From: Planctomycetaceae bacterium | GTDB lineage: Bacteria > Planctomycetota > Planctomycetia > Planctomycetales > Planctomycetaceae | Direction: 5' to 3' | DNA: 46,727 nucleotides | Assembly (NCBI GenBank): GCA_028284145.1 | Contig: JANQSH010000193.1 | Location: 1 to 46,727 of the forward strand | Shown: piece by piece, positions 1 through 8,655 of the stretch | How the letters are laid out: each line of letters begins with the position of its first letter | Numbering within the stretch: the first letter of the stretch is position 1 | Program-made: the position numbers and the translations under genes | Notes under the pieces: generated by a model | Database searches by the model: none | The model's input: the letters and a program-made list of their open reading frames with translations, nothing else | What the model was told of the DNA's origin: nothing

Positions 1-97
1 GGCTTCAGTCCGACGGGCTTTTATCTGTGGCGGCTTACGCCCCATCTGGAACGATAATAGCCGATCGAAAGACGCCACACTTATCCGTTTGCCGCTA

Positions 98-198
98 TAG
101 AACGTATTACGCCTTCTGTGGCGCGAAAATCGTCTTTTGGCCTGCAAGCGCAGACTCCCACAAGCGAGAACCGTCACCCGAAAAGGGAAACGACTTTA
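98..198 (+). repeat. Interspersed ~100-bp repeat, copy A
   Basis: This is one of seven related intergenic elements in the window. It opens with a TA-GAACGTATTAC-type end, has a central CTGC/GCAG hairpin at 142-153, and closes with a degenerate version of the GTAAACTGCTC end. It lies downstream of the minus-strand membrane-protein gene that ends at 244, so it could be transcribed as the 3' end of that message. It is more diverged at its right end than copies B, F and G. The function is unknown. Confidence 0.8.
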
Positions 199-243
199 AG
201 AGTTGAAGGACGATCTGCCAGGAGAAAGGCCTCACCGTCCGGT

Positions 244-1245
244 TTATGGACGGTCTCTGTCTGCATCGCCCCAGGGGTCGTCATCATCTGTTTTTGCTGC
301 TTCATCAACTTTCGTCCCGGCGTCAGCAACTGGTGCTGCGCTGCCAAACTCCTGCGGTTCTGATTCCATCCCAGCAAGAGTCGAACTGGTTTCCGCATCA
401 ATTTCGGCCACCTTCTGTTCCGCGATGGCAATCAGCCGATTGGTAAACTCGTGCGGGATGCTGATGAATTTGACAAGATCCTTTTTTGATTCCGACGAAT
501 CACCATCTTTAATCGTGATCGTCACCTGTTCCACCTTCAGATAATCTGACTCTTCACAATTGGGGCAACTGGCCAAAGTCAGCTTCAGGTGTTTCTGCGG
601 GTCGATCGGCATATCCGCCTGCCTGACGAAGGAATCGTAACCCTCCTCTTCCAGTTGCTGTTTCAAAACGGGTGTGTTTTCATCATCCGCCAGGAGCAGA
701 AAGCCCTCGACATCGTCGGTCCACATCTGACACGATTCACAGAACGGAGAATCGCTGGCGGTGGCAACAAAAAAGGCGATGCCCAACACGACCAACGCTT
801 CAATCCCCCAAATCGACCACAAAGCGATGCCGGTCGGCGCGGCTCCACGGATTTCCCACACTCCCTCTTCGGCCATCACATTCATGACCTGAAAGATCTG
901 CGCAGGATCGAACAGCCAGAGATTCCATTCTGACACCACGCCGATGTACATGATCCACGCGACATACAGCCCCAGCAGGCCGACCAGAACGCCCACCATC
1001 GAGGAAAACATGCGGTTACGCACCTTGCCAACGATCGATGCAAACGACACCGCGAAACCAAGCGCAAAACCAAAACCGAGTGTGAGCAAAAAATTGACAT
1101 AGATAAAGGGATTGTACCAAGCGATGATGGAATAAATGCCACCGACGACAATCGCCGCAACAGAACCAATGCCGAGCATGGCGATGTTGCCGCCCAGCGG
1201 GACGGCCCCGGAGTTTTTGTAGTAGCGATCGTCGGCGTAACTCAT
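244..1245 (-). CDS. Four-pass membrane protein with cytoplasmic CxxC tail
   Basis: I do not recognise a named family. The 333-residue protein begins with a short polar stretch. About four hydrophobic segments follow within residues 20-170, at roughly 22-45, 50-70, 80-105 and 145-165. The C-terminal half is soluble and acidic and carries two cysteine pairs, CESC near residue 170 and CPNC near residue 230. These could form a zinc-ribbon-like site. The last 50 residues are low-complexity and rich in Ala, Asp and Glu, and look disordered. The start at 1245 is an ATG just ahead of the first membrane segment. The gene stands alone, followed downstream by repeat copy A. Two cysteine pairs facing the cytoplasm suggest metal binding, but no activity can be inferred. 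Confidence 0.8.
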   Translation of the reverse strand: MSYADDRYYKNSGAVPLGGNIAMLGIGSVAAIVVGGIYSIIAWYNPFIYVNFLLTLGFGFALGFAVSFASIVGKVRNRMFSSMVGVLVGLLGLYVAWIMYIGVVSEWNLWLFDPAQIFQVMNVMAEEGVWEIRGAAPTGIALWSIWGIEALVVLGIAFFVATASDSPFCESCQMWTDDVEGFLLLADDENTPVLKQQLEEEGYDSFVRQADMPIDPQKHLKLTLASCPNCEESDYLKVEQVTITIKDGDSSESKKDLVKFISIPHEFTNRLIAIAEQKVAEIDAETSSTLAGMESEPQEFGSAAPVADAGTKVDEAAKTDDDDPWGDADRDRP

Positions 1246-1384
1246 GATGGTAGCTCCGGCAGCAGTTAAAGGGGCATATCTGAAATGCGAGATTCACCAT
1301 CCTAAACCGGACAGAAATACAGTGCAAACAGAAAAGCCTCGCAAATGATGTCCCGTCCCAATCGATAGAAGACTCAGGAAGCAT

Positions 1385-2443
1385 CTACCATCGCTCAACC
1401 GGGCCGTTGGGAACTTTGATTAACGCGGTAGCCAGTTCCGTCTGTCGGGTTCCGTGCCGTTCGCGGATCTGCTCAACAATTTCGAGAAATTCCTCCACGC
1501 TTTCAAAACGTCGCAGACGGTCTTCCAAATCTTCCGGAATACCGAGTTTGGCCCCGTACCAGCCGGCGAATTTGCGGAACAGAACACAGGCATAGTCGTC
1601 GTGTTGTTCAGTCATCAACAGGAAATGCCGCACGAGAAAGTCGATCTGTTCTCGAGCGGTCGGCTGACGAATTGCCTTTCCCTGCCGATGGTCTTCGAGT
1701 TTGCGAAATATCCAAGGATCCAATAACGCACCCCGTCCGATTGCAACGGCAGCGCAACCGGTCACCTTTCGCATGCGTAACGCGTCTTCGACAGTGCGGA
1801 CATCTCCATTACCAATCACGGGGATCGCGTCGACCGCTGCGACAGTCGCCGCAATGCCATCCAGATCGACCGAGCCGTGAAACCCCTGTGCGCGCGTGCG
1901 ACCATGAATGGTCATTGCCGTGGTCCCGACCTGTTCAAACTCGCGGGCCAAAAGCGGAGCTGTGAGATTATCGCGATCCCAACCCAACCGCATTTTGACC
2001 GTGACCGGAATGGAAACGGAATCGACAACATCGGCAACGGTACGGCGGGCGTTTTCGGTGTCGCACATCAACCGTGCGCCGCCCCCCTGCCCGGTTACTT
2101 TGGCCATCGGACAACCCATGTTGATGTCGACACCTTCGTAACCCTGATCTTCCAACCATTGTGCAGCGAGCACGAGTTTGTCCCGCCATCCGGAGAAGAT
2201 CTGAATCGACAACGGGCGATCGTCTGGACTCGTCGCGATCAGCTCCAATGCTTTGCGGTTGCCCGACAACAGTGTCGTTGCCTGAACAAGATCGGTGGTC
2301 GCCAACCCGAGGCCCCCCAATTCTCTCAACGCCGACCGAAACGCGAGATGTGTGTACCCGGCGAGCGGCGCGAGGAAATAGTGTGACGGCATGACACGAC
2401 TGCCGATGCGGATTTGCTGTGACTCGATGATCGCATGGGACAT
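1385..2443 (-). CDS. dusB: tRNA-dihydrouridine synthase (DusB-like)
   Basis: This is an FMN-dependent enzyme that reduces specific uridines in the tRNA D-loop to dihydrouridine, using NADPH. The protein is about 352 residues, close to the usual DusB length. The TIM-barrel motifs are complete: APLAGYT near the N-terminus, the active-site DINMGCP with its proton-donating cysteine near residue 111, the following KVTGQGGGARLM loop, VTVKMRLGWD, TIHGRTR, and the phosphate-binding IPVIGNGDV and AIGRGAL segments. The ATG at 2443 is preferred; a GTG two codons upstream at 2449 is also possible. No strong ribosome-binding site is visible for either. It reads away from the coiled-coil genes to its right, with 106 bp between it and the 56-residue gene. 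The subtype DusB rather than DusA or DusC is inferred from overall similarity. Confidence 0.93.
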   Translation of the reverse strand: MSHAIIESQQIRIGSRVMPSHYFLAPLAGYTHLAFRSALRELGGLGLATTDLVQATTLLSGNRKALELIATSPDDRPLSIQIFSGWRDKLVLAAQWLEDQGYEGVDINMGCPMAKVTGQGGGARLMCDTENARRTVADVVDSVSIPVTVKMRLGWDRDNLTAPLLAREFEQVGTTAMTIHGRTRAQGFHGSVDLDGIAATVAAVDAIPVIGNGDVRTVEDALRMRKVTGCAAVAIGRGALLDPWIFRKLEDHRQGKAIRQPTAREQIDFLVRHFLLMTEQHDDYACVLFRKFAGWYGAKLGIPEDLEDRLRRFESVEEFLEIVEQIRERHGTRQTELATALIKVPNGPVERW

Positions 2444-2549
2444 CGACACATTTTAGCGTATCAGTCACTTTCGACAAAAGCCGGGCGGCACACCGGCGGA
2501 CATTATCAACTGGAACGACGCAATCATCGTGCAGTCAGAAAGCAGGACA

Positions 2550-2720
2550 TCAGGCGGGAGGGGCCATTTCCCAGTTGTATGCCGAGAGTTCCAGCACGAG
2601 AAAGATGCAACCGGTAATCAATGCCGCAACAGCGATCAACAACAAACCGACATAGACGTCCGGCTGGGGTTTGTTGGGATCGTGTTCCTTTTTCGCGCGG
2701 GACCGTTTGCTTTTGGCCAT
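2550..2720 (-). CDS. Small single-pass membrane protein, 56 residues
   Basis: The frame runs from an ATG at 2720 to a TGA at 2550-2552. It encodes a very basic N-terminus (MAKSKRSRAKK), a Pro-rich linker, one hydrophobic segment at about residues 22-43 and a short tail ending EMAPPA. The charge pattern predicts N-terminus inside. It lies 42 bp downstream of the 287-residue coiled-coil protein on the same strand, with AGGAAG and AGGACG sequences in the gap that could serve translation. The position and topology suggest it is the last gene of a three-gene membrane-protein operon. I do not recognise the family. The coherent topology and operon position make it more convincing than a random short frame. 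Confidence 0.65.
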   Translation of the reverse strand: MAKSKRSRAKKEHDPNKPQPDVYVGLLLIAVAALITGCIFLVLELSAYNWEMAPPA

Positions 2721-2762
2721 TGGGAATTCGTCCTGAACTGTTTCTTCCTGGTGAAATGCGAC

Positions 2763-3626
2763 TTACAGCCGGGTCGTCACGATATCGCCACGAATAATTG
2801 TGCCGTTTTTGGCCCGCTCGACCACTTCGCCCACGGACTTGTCGGCTTCGGTGTGAATGAGTTTGATTTTCCCAAGATAGCGACCTCCACCTTGCGGGCG
2901 AAAGACGACCATGGTGTGTCCCTTGCGAAGCCCGTCGTCACTGCCGATGGAAATCTCAACCAGTTCGCGACCACTGGCGCGGATTTTCTGTGTCGCCTCG
3001 ACCACACCATTGACTTCCGGCGCCGGCTCTGCACTTCCCGAGCTGTCACTGCCGCTGCTCACACCGGCAATCTCTGCCTGTGCCACGGCCGCCTTCAGTT
3101 TCGCAATCTCCAATTGGGAATTCCTGAATTGCTTTTCGACTTCTTCGAGTTGACGGTCGACAGCGAATTTTTCATCATCCAAATCACGATACTTCGTGTG
3201 CAGATCATCCAGCGATTTATGCAATTTTTCGTTGATTTCTCGCTGCTTGATGGCATCATCGCGGCGGAAGGCGGCCTCCTCTTTCGCCAACAATGCCTGG
3301 TCCTGCTGATTATCGCGTTCGGTTTCTGCCGCTTTCAGATCGGCTTGCCAGGTTTGTTTTTCGGTTTTCAGCAAATCACGTTCGGTCCGCACAGCGTCGA
3401 GATCGTTGGTTAATTTTGTCTCGACTTGTTTCTTTTCGTTGTTCGCCGTCTGCAGTTGGGTTTCGGTCTCTCTCAGTTGTTTGTCGATATCTTCTGCGCG
3501 GGTCACCTGGTCGTCATAAGCCTGTTTCCAGTTCTGCTGGGAAACGAAAACAGCCGCAGCGAATGTCATGAAACACATCGCCAGAACCACTTGAACAATG
3601 ACCAGTACTTTGCCGACGAATGTCAT
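2763..3626 (-). CDS. Membrane-anchored coiled-coil protein
   Basis: The 287-residue protein has an N-terminal signal anchor at about residues 5-28. A long charged coiled coil rich in Glu, Lys, Gln and Asp follows, at about 35-190, then a Ser/Gly/Pro linker. A compact C-terminal domain of about 80 residues (205-287) is probably all beta, with segments such as LVEISIGSDDGLRKG and IIRGDIV. The order anchor, coiled coil, beta domain resembles MreC-type periplasmic scaffolds, but the similarity is only architectural. It is the second gene of a same-strand set and is preceded by a gene with a very similar N-terminal anchor. A role in organising the cell envelope or periplasm is inference. No enzyme motif is seen. 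Confidence 0.8.
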   Translation of the reverse strand: MTFVGKVLVIVQVVLAMCFMTFAAAVFVSQQNWKQAYDDQVTRAEDIDKQLRETETQLQTANNEKKQVETKLTNDLDAVRTERDLLKTEKQTWQADLKAAETERDNQQDQALLAKEEAAFRRDDAIKQREINEKLHKSLDDLHTKYRDLDDEKFAVDRQLEEVEKQFRNSQLEIAKLKAAVAQAEIAGVSSGSDSSGSAEPAPEVNGVVEATQKIRASGRELVEISIGSDDGLRKGHTMVVFRPQGGGRYLGKIKLIHTEADKSVGEVVERAKNGTIIRGDIVTTRL

Positions 3627-3662
3627 CGGTCCACTCCAGCTTTTCTACCGCGGGCACAGAGA

Positions 3663-4364
3663 TCATCCAGTGCTGGCCCGGGCCCCCATCTGAAGCAGTT
3701 GTTCCCTGCGTCGCTTCAGTCGCTCGATGTTCGCCTCGAGTTGATTCACGAGATCGGTGAGCTTCAACTTATGTTTTTCCGCCTGATATCGATCGGTGCG
3801 GATTTCGTCGAGTTGGGTTTCCAGCCGATGAATGTCCTGCCCACGTAATTTCGTGAGGGCATCCAAGGTATAGGCTTCCTGAGCCTTTGCCTTTTCCTCC
3901 TGAATTAAAAGATCGATGTCCTGCTTTAACTGGAGGAGATCGGCTTCGAGTCTGGCAATGTGTGCCTGAACCGCCGCCTCATCCTGCCTTTCAAACTTCT
4001 CGGTTTCTTCAATTTGCGCTTTGAGACTCGTTTGACCTGCCGCCGGATCACCGTTGATTTTGAGTTGCAATCCAGCCAGTTCTGTTTGCTGACGTTGCAG
4101 CCAATCCTGGTGTGCTGCAGTAATGGCTGCCGGCCAGTTGGGATGCCCCGAACCGACTGCCGTTCCGGTAACGCGATGTGTCACGTTGACGGAATGCGTG
4201 GTGGTCTCTGTGCCGGGCACAAATTCAAAGTTGTAATGTTCCGACAGCACATCCTGCTCGGCCTGCCAATTCACGCCGCCCACAAGATTGAGCGTCACGA
4301 ACCCCAGAAAGGCAAGACTGGCCGTAGCTAAAATGACCGCCAGAACTTTACTGATTATCGTCAT
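3663..4364 (-). CDS. Membrane-anchored coiled-coil protein, paralogous anchor
   Basis: The protein is about 233 residues from the ATG at 4364, which sits directly before the hydrophobic anchor. An upstream in-frame start at 4415 would add 17 polar residues ahead of the anchor and is less likely. The anchor MTIISKVLAVILATASLAF closely parallels that of the next gene (MTFVGKVLVIVQVVLAMCF), which suggests duplication. After the anchor comes a globular stretch of about 80 residues with THRVTG and Trp-rich motifs, then a coiled coil to the C-terminus. It lacks the C-terminal beta domain of its neighbour. It is the first gene of the likely operon, 36 bp ahead of the second. The pair may form hetero-coiled-coils. 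Function unknown. Confidence 0.78.
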   Translation of the reverse strand: MTIISKVLAVILATASLAFLGFVTLNLVGGVNWQAEQDVLSEHYNFEFVPGTETTTHSVNVTHRVTGTAVGSGHPNWPAAITAAHQDWLQRQQTELAGLQLKINGDPAAGQTSLKAQIEETEKFERQDEAAVQAHIARLEADLLQLKQDIDLLIQEEKAKAQEAYTLDALTKLRGQDIHRLETQLDEIRTDRYQAEKHKLKLTDLVNQLEANIERLKRRREQLLQMGARASTG

Positions 4365-4799
4365 TGTAATTAGCCGGATCGACGCCGATGGTCGCCCCTG
4401 TTCGCCAGACAGCAAATTCTACGCATAAAACCGTTACAGCCGGAATAACCGACATGGAAACAATTGCTTACCTCGGCGGAAGATAATCTGTAAGACAATA
4501 TATGAAAGGATGTTACGATACAAGAAAGCGTCAACAACCACGGTCAGGCAATAAACCCGCACCCAACCACCAGTTTCTCGACGGCGCCGGGGGGGTTGAC
4601 TATTCGACGTAATTCCAAACGTAACTTCCAATTATACGCCGTAAGAAATTTTGATGTCAACGAGAATTTGATGTGGCGAATACCGCATGAGATTACCAAT
4701 GCCCTTTCTGACACGGACCGTTATCCCACTGATACACGTTATTTTTGATCGTTCTTTCTCTCCCGACATCCATCTCGGAAAAACAATCAGTGAGAATCA
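4365..4799. other. Intergenic region, no gene recognised
   Basis: This gap of 435 bp separates the coiled-coil operon, which starts leftward from 4364, from the 3' end of der at 4800. The stretches 4470-4550 and 4630-4780 are clearly AT-rich compared with the neighbouring genes, and there is a G run near 4589-4595. It must hold the promoter of the coiled-coil operon and the end of the der transcript. I found neither a convincing -35/-10 pair nor a hairpin followed by a T-run. A 65-codon frame on the minus strand lacks any protein-like features. Confidence 0.5.
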
Positions 4800-6164
4800 T
4801 CACTCCGGATCATCGAGGCTCTTTTCCGTTTCTTCATCCCGTTGTCGTGGCCGCATATAGAGCCGAATCGGCACTTCCTTAAATGGCAGTTCTTCCCGCA
4901 ACACACCCAGCAGATACCGTTTCCATGAAACGTCAAACAGTTTCGGGTCGTTGCATTTGACGACGATTGTGGGAGGCTCGGTGGAAACCTGGGTCACATA
5001 GAAAATTTTCGGGCGGCGATTTTTCCGATAAGGAGGCATGTTGTTCAGCATCGCCGCGCGAACGATCCTGTTGAGCTTCGATGTCGAGACACGCATGCGG
5101 GCCTGCTTGTAGATCGTCTGCGCCAGGTTGATCAACTGTCGAACATTGCGACCTTCCTGCGCGGTGATGAACGCAATCGGCACATGCCGCATCGTGCTGA
5201 AAGACTCAAACAAATAATCCGACCACGCCTCGGTTGTCATATCGTCGGCGAGATCCCACTTGTTGACGACGAAGATACAGGGCCTGTCCTGCTCGTGAAT
5301 CTCCGAGACCAACTGTTTGTCGACGCGGGAAATCGTTTCGCGGGCATCGAAGAACATAAAGACGACGTTCGCCCGGCGGATACTCTTCTTCGCGCGAAAC
5401 AGACCATACAATTCGATATCATTGGCGATGCTCTTTCGTTTGCGAACTCCTGGCGTGTCGATCGCGATGAACGTTCTGCCGTCGACATCAAATCGCACGT
5501 CGATACTGTCCCGGGTCGTGCCGGCGATCTCACTCACAATCACCCGCTCGCTTTCGGCCAGCGCATTGATGAACGTGCTTTTTCCGGCGTTGCGTCGCCC
5601 AACAACCGCAAACTTCAATTCCGCATCGGCGACCAATTCCTCTTCCCCGACATTCTCTTCCGTCACGACCGGAATCTGTTTGAGGATTTCCGTAATCAAT
5701 TCCTTCCGGTTGCGGTTGCCAATCACACTGGTCACCACAATCGGGGAGTCGGCCAATTTATGAAACTCGTGAATTTCCTGGTCGACTTTCGTCGAATCGC
5801 ACTTATTCACGACGAGGATTTTCGGCGTGTCCAGCGGTCTCAGACGCTCGGCCACTTCCACATCCAAAGGCGTCACCCCGGCCTGTCCATCGACGACGAA
5901 CAGGATCAAATCCGCCTCGTGAATGCCGTAGTCTATCTGTTCCTCAATCTGAACCGAGAGGTCGTCACTATCGACAATGCCGATGCCGCCAGTGTCGATC
6001 AGCTCGAAGTACTGATCCTCTTCCTGAATGAGTTGAATCACCCGATCTCGCGTGACGCCTGCGGTCGGATCAACAACGGAGATCATCTTGCGGGCAATCC
6101 AGTTCAAAAGTGAACTCTTGCCAACGTTCGGACGACCAACAATGGCGACTTTGGGAATGGGCAT
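4800..6164 (-). CDS. der: GTPase Der (EngA), double-domain ribosome assembly factor
   Basis: Der is an essential GTPase with two G domains in tandem and a KH-like C-terminal domain. It acts in maturation of the 50S ribosomal subunit. The 454 residues match the usual length. First G domain: GRPNVGKSS at residues 10-18, the G2 region GVTRD near 36-40, DTGG at 57-60 and NKCD at 120-123. Second G domain: GRRNAGKST at 189-197, GTTRD near 215, DTPG at 236-239 and NKWD at 301-304. The C-terminal KH-like region contains PPYRKNRRPKIFYVTQ. The second P-loop has Arg-Asn-Ala where Pro-Asn-Val is usual, a modest deviation that keeps the GxxxxGKS pattern. It is divergent from hpnC, with repeat copy B in the gap between them. 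Confidence 0.97.
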   Translation of the reverse strand: MPIPKVAIVGRPNVGKSSLLNWIARKMISVVDPTAGVTRDRVIQLIQEEDQYFELIDTGGIGIVDSDDLSVQIEEQIDYGIHEADLILFVVDGQAGVTPLDVEVAERLRPLDTPKILVVNKCDSTKVDQEIHEFHKLADSPIVVTSVIGNRNRKELITEILKQIPVVTEENVGEEELVADAELKFAVVGRRNAGKSTFINALAESERVIVSEIAGTTRDSIDVRFDVDGRTFIAIDTPGVRKRKSIANDIELYGLFRAKKSIRRANVVFMFFDARETISRVDKQLVSEIHEQDRPCIFVVNKWDLADDMTTEAWSDYLFESFSTMRHVPIAFITAQEGRNVRQLINLAQTIYKQARMRVSTSKLNRIVRAAMLNNMPPYRKNRRPKIFYVTQVSTEPPTIVVKCNDPKLFDVSWKRYLLGVLREELPFKEVPIRLYMRPRQRDEETEKSLDDPE

Positions 6165-6212
6165 GATGGTGACTTCAGACTGGAACGGCTATGGATAAGG
6201 AGGGACGGATTT

Positions 6213-6310
6213 GAGCGTATTACGCTCCTCTGTGCCGCGATGGGCGTCGTTCGCCCTGTAAACACAGGCTCCCACGAGCCAGAGGCGTCACGCGAAAAGG
6301 TAAACTGCCC
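6213..6310 (+). repeat. Interspersed ~100-bp repeat, copy B
   Basis: This copy begins with GAGCGTATTAC and ends with GTAAACTGCCC. Its centre is a stem-loop in which CCTGT pairs with ACAGG around AAAC (6255-6268). It is one of the best-preserved copies and is very close to copies F and G. It lies between two divergently read genes, der and hpnC, so it is upstream of both. See the repeat-family findings. Confidence 0.9.
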
Positions 6311-6450
6311 CAGGGTTGGTCAATTTTGGCCAGGCCGGTAGTAATTGGCTTTGAATCAGGCGACATTCTACCGACATATCGCGGGGGATGTTATGCTCAC
6401 ACAGGAGGAAAAGGTACAGGCACACAGGATGAACGCCCAAAAACACTGCC

Positions 6451-7485
6451 ATGTCAACCACCATCAATGCGACATTCGCACAACAGCTCGAACGGTTTGG
6501 GCCGGGTTCACAAGCCGCCCGCTCCTCCGGGAAGGCGCGTCTGTCGCTCGCCGAGGCCGAAGCTTACTGTAAACAACTGGCAATCTCGCATTACGAGAAT
6601 TTCCCGCTGGCCTCCTGTGCGTTGCCCCGTCAATTGCACCAGCATTTCTATAATGTGTACGCATACTGTCGCTGGGCGGATGATCTGGGGGACGAAGTTC
6701 ACGACGCGGGCGAATCGTTGAGGCTGCTGGGATGGTGGCGAGAACAGCTACAGCAATGTTACCAGGGCGGAAAAGCCGAATGTCAGCACCCGGTCTTCGT
6801 TGCTTTGCGTCCCACGATCGACAAATTTCAGATTCCCATCAGGCCGTTTGACGACCTGATTTCCGCCTTCGAACAGGATCAGACCGTTTTCGAGTACGAC
6901 ACCTTCGTGAACCTGCGGGACTATTGCCGCCGCAGTGCCGATCCGGTCGGGAGAATCGTTCTTCATTTATGCCGTCAGCACAGCAAACAGAACGTCATCT
7001 GGTCCGATGCCATCTGCACGGGCCTGCAACTGGCCAATTTCTGGCAGGATGTCGCACGGGATTATGACATTGGCCGGGTCTACCTGCCGTTGGAAGACCG
7101 AGAGCGGTCTGGCTACTCACAAGAGGATTTGAAAAACCGCGTGACAAACGACGCGTTCCTCAAGTTGATGGCCTTTCAGGTTGATCGAGCGAGGGATTTT
7201 CTGCTGCATGGATTGCCGCTGGTCGAACAGATGCCGGGTCGCCTGCAAGTCGATATCGAGCTTTTTGCCCGTGGCGGTCTGGCAATTCTCCGAAAAATCG
7301 GGCAGATTGAATATCGCGTCTGGGACACACGTCCCGTTGTTCGCAAAATTGATTTTGGCCATCTGCTGATTGCGTCTGTCGGGCGGGCGGTATTGCGAAA
7401 GGTCGGGCTTTGCCGGATCAAGCCGCACCCTTCGCCACTGGCATTATGTGATTCGCCGTCTGAGCAAACGGAATCGGCGACATGA
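6451..7485 (+). CDS. hpnC: Squalene synthase HpnC (hydroxysqualene synthase)
   Basis: In the HpnC-HpnD-HpnE route, HpnD condenses two farnesyl diphosphates to presqualene diphosphate, HpnC converts this to hydroxysqualene, and HpnE reduces it to squalene. This 344-residue protein has the trans-isoprenyl diphosphate synthase head-to-head fold. The first Asp-rich motif is DDLGDE at residues 77-82 and the second is FWQDVARDYD near residue 197, followed by GRVYLPLED. Both Asp clusters, which bind Mg and diphosphate, are intact. HpnC rather than HpnD is assigned from order, from YENFPLAS near the start and from the longer length; paralogy with CrtB/SQS enzymes makes the exact step an inference. 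Its stop overlaps the ATG of hpnD by 4 bp, so the two are translationally coupled. Confidence 0.9.
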   Translation: MSTTINATFAQQLERFGPGSQAARSSGKARLSLAEAEAYCKQLAISHYENFPLASCALPRQLHQHFYNVYAYCRWADDLGDEVHDAGESLRLLGWWREQLQQCYQGGKAECQHPVFVALRPTIDKFQIPIRPFDDLISAFEQDQTVFEYDTFVNLRDYCRRSADPVGRIVLHLCRQHSKQNVIWSDAICTGLQLANFWQDVARDYDIGRVYLPLEDRERSGYSQEDLKNRVTNDAFLKLMAFQVDRARDFLLHGLPLVEQMPGRLQVDIELFARGGLAILRKIGQIEYRVWDTRPVVRKIDFGHLLIASVGRAVLRKVGLCRIKPHPSPLALCDSPSEQTESAT

Positions 7486-8351
7486 GTCTGACGATGGAAG
7501 AATCGTATGACTGGTGCCAGTCGCTGACGAAACGAACGGCGGGAAATTTCTATTTCTCGTTCCTCACACTACCGGCTGAAAAACTCCGCGATATGTGCGT
7601 GCTGTACGCCTTCATGCGGGTTTCGGACGATATCGGCGATGAACCAGGTCACACCACCGCCAAGCGACGCATCGTATTGGAAGAGTGGCGGAAAGGTCTG
7701 GCGGCGACACTGGTGGGTGATCTGTACGATCACCCCGTTTTCCCCGGCCTCAAAGTCCTCGTCGAAAAATATGACATCCCACATGAGCATCTTTTCGCCG
7801 TGCTGGATGGCATTGCGATGGATCTGGAACCGATTCGATTTCAGACCTTCGACCAATTGCAACATTATTGTTATCACGTCGCAGGTGTCGTCGGCCTTTG
7901 CTGCCTGCATGTGTGGGGGTTTTCCGATCCAAAGGCGCTTGAGTTGGGAATCGATTGCGGCCTGGCGTTTCAACTGACCAACATTTTGCGAGATGTCGGC
8001 GAGGACGCGCAATGGAACCGACTCTATCTGCCGGAAGGCGATCTGCAACAATTCGACTACAATTGGACCGACTTGCAAAATGGTGTGTATGACGATCGAT
8101 TCATCGCGTTAATGGAATTCGAGGCTGCACGAGCCGAGGAGTACTACGAAAGAGCCAAACTGCTGTTGCAGTATGTTGACCAGAGTGGCAAAGCGATTCT
8201 CGCGGCGATGGTGAAAATCTACGGAGGCCTGCTACAGCAAATCAAACGTCGAAAATTCGATGTGCTTCACTCGCGCGTTGAACTTCCGCGATGGAAGAAA
8301 TTGCAAATTGCGTGCAGTGCAATGATCCGGCATCGCTGGCTGGGCCGGTAG
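7482..8351 (+). CDS. hpnD: Presqualene diphosphate synthase HpnD
   Basis: This 289-residue protein is a second head-to-head prenyl synthase. The first Asp-rich motif is VSDDIGDE around residues 43-50. The second is NILRDVGEDAQWNRLYLPEGDL around residues 170-190, both in good agreement with the squalene/phytoene synthase family. LTKRTAGNFYFSFLTLPAE near the N-terminus is typical of the HpnD/CrtB side of the family. Its ATG overlaps the hpnC stop (ATGA). HpnD supplies presqualene diphosphate to HpnC. No HpnE or squalene-hopene cyclase gene follows, so the rest of the pathway must be encoded elsewhere. A phytoene synthase role cannot be ruled out from sequence alone, but pairing with hpnC argues for squalene. 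Confidence 0.9.
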   Translation: MSLTMEESYDWCQSLTKRTAGNFYFSFLTLPAEKLRDMCVLYAFMRVSDDIGDEPGHTTAKRRIVLEEWRKGLAATLVGDLYDHPVFPGLKVLVEKYDIPHEHLFAVLDGIAMDLEPIRFQTFDQLQHYCYHVAGVVGLCCLHVWGFSDPKALELGIDCGLAFQLTNILRDVGEDAQWNRLYLPEGDLQQFDYNWTDLQNGVYDDRFIALMEFEAARAEEYYERAKLLLQYVDQSGKAILAAMVKIYGGLLQQIKRRKFDVLHSRVELPRWKKLQIACSAMIRHRWLGR

Positions 8352-8655
8352 TCCAGTGGATAAACAGCACACCAGCTTGCGAGAACAATTCTCACACAAC
8401 CTTGCACACTCTGCAATCAACGACTTCCCGGTAACTTCGGCTGAATCCCAACGAAATTGTGATCCACTGGCCCCATCTTCCCGTTTTCCCTTACGGGAAT
8501 GTCCGCGATTTGCGACAGGGTGGCGGGCCGTACGCAATGTCGTTCTACATCGGAATTTGACTCCTCATTTTTCCCACGCGTATAATCTGTCACTGGAAAA
8601 TCTGATTCGCACAACTTTGCTTTCAGCAATCACCTTGCCAGGATGCAAATTCATC
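8352..8655 (+). promoter_or_regulatory. Leader region of the NfeD gene with sigma70-type promoter at 8557-8586
   Basis: The gap holds a good vegetative promoter: TTGACT at 8557-8562 and a perfect TATAAT at 8581-8586, 18 bp apart. Transcription would begin near 8593, giving a leader of about 63 bases before the ATG at 8656. There is also a 6-bp hairpin (TCCCGT/ACGGGA, 8479-8498) upstream of the promoter without a T-run, possibly the end of the hpnCD transcript. The promoter position shows that the long frame open from 8356 is not the real protein start. Confidence 0.75.

Noticed and set aside
98-198. Repeat copy A as part of a gene (frames at 118-363 and 203-544)
   Set aside because: These frames cross the repeat and the 3' end of the antisense membrane-protein gene and have no protein-like features.
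8356-8655. Extension of the NfeD protein by 100 residues upstream
   Set aside because: A strong promoter (8557-8586) lies inside the extension, the extra residues are not protein-like, and the ATG at 8656 directly precedes a good signal peptide.
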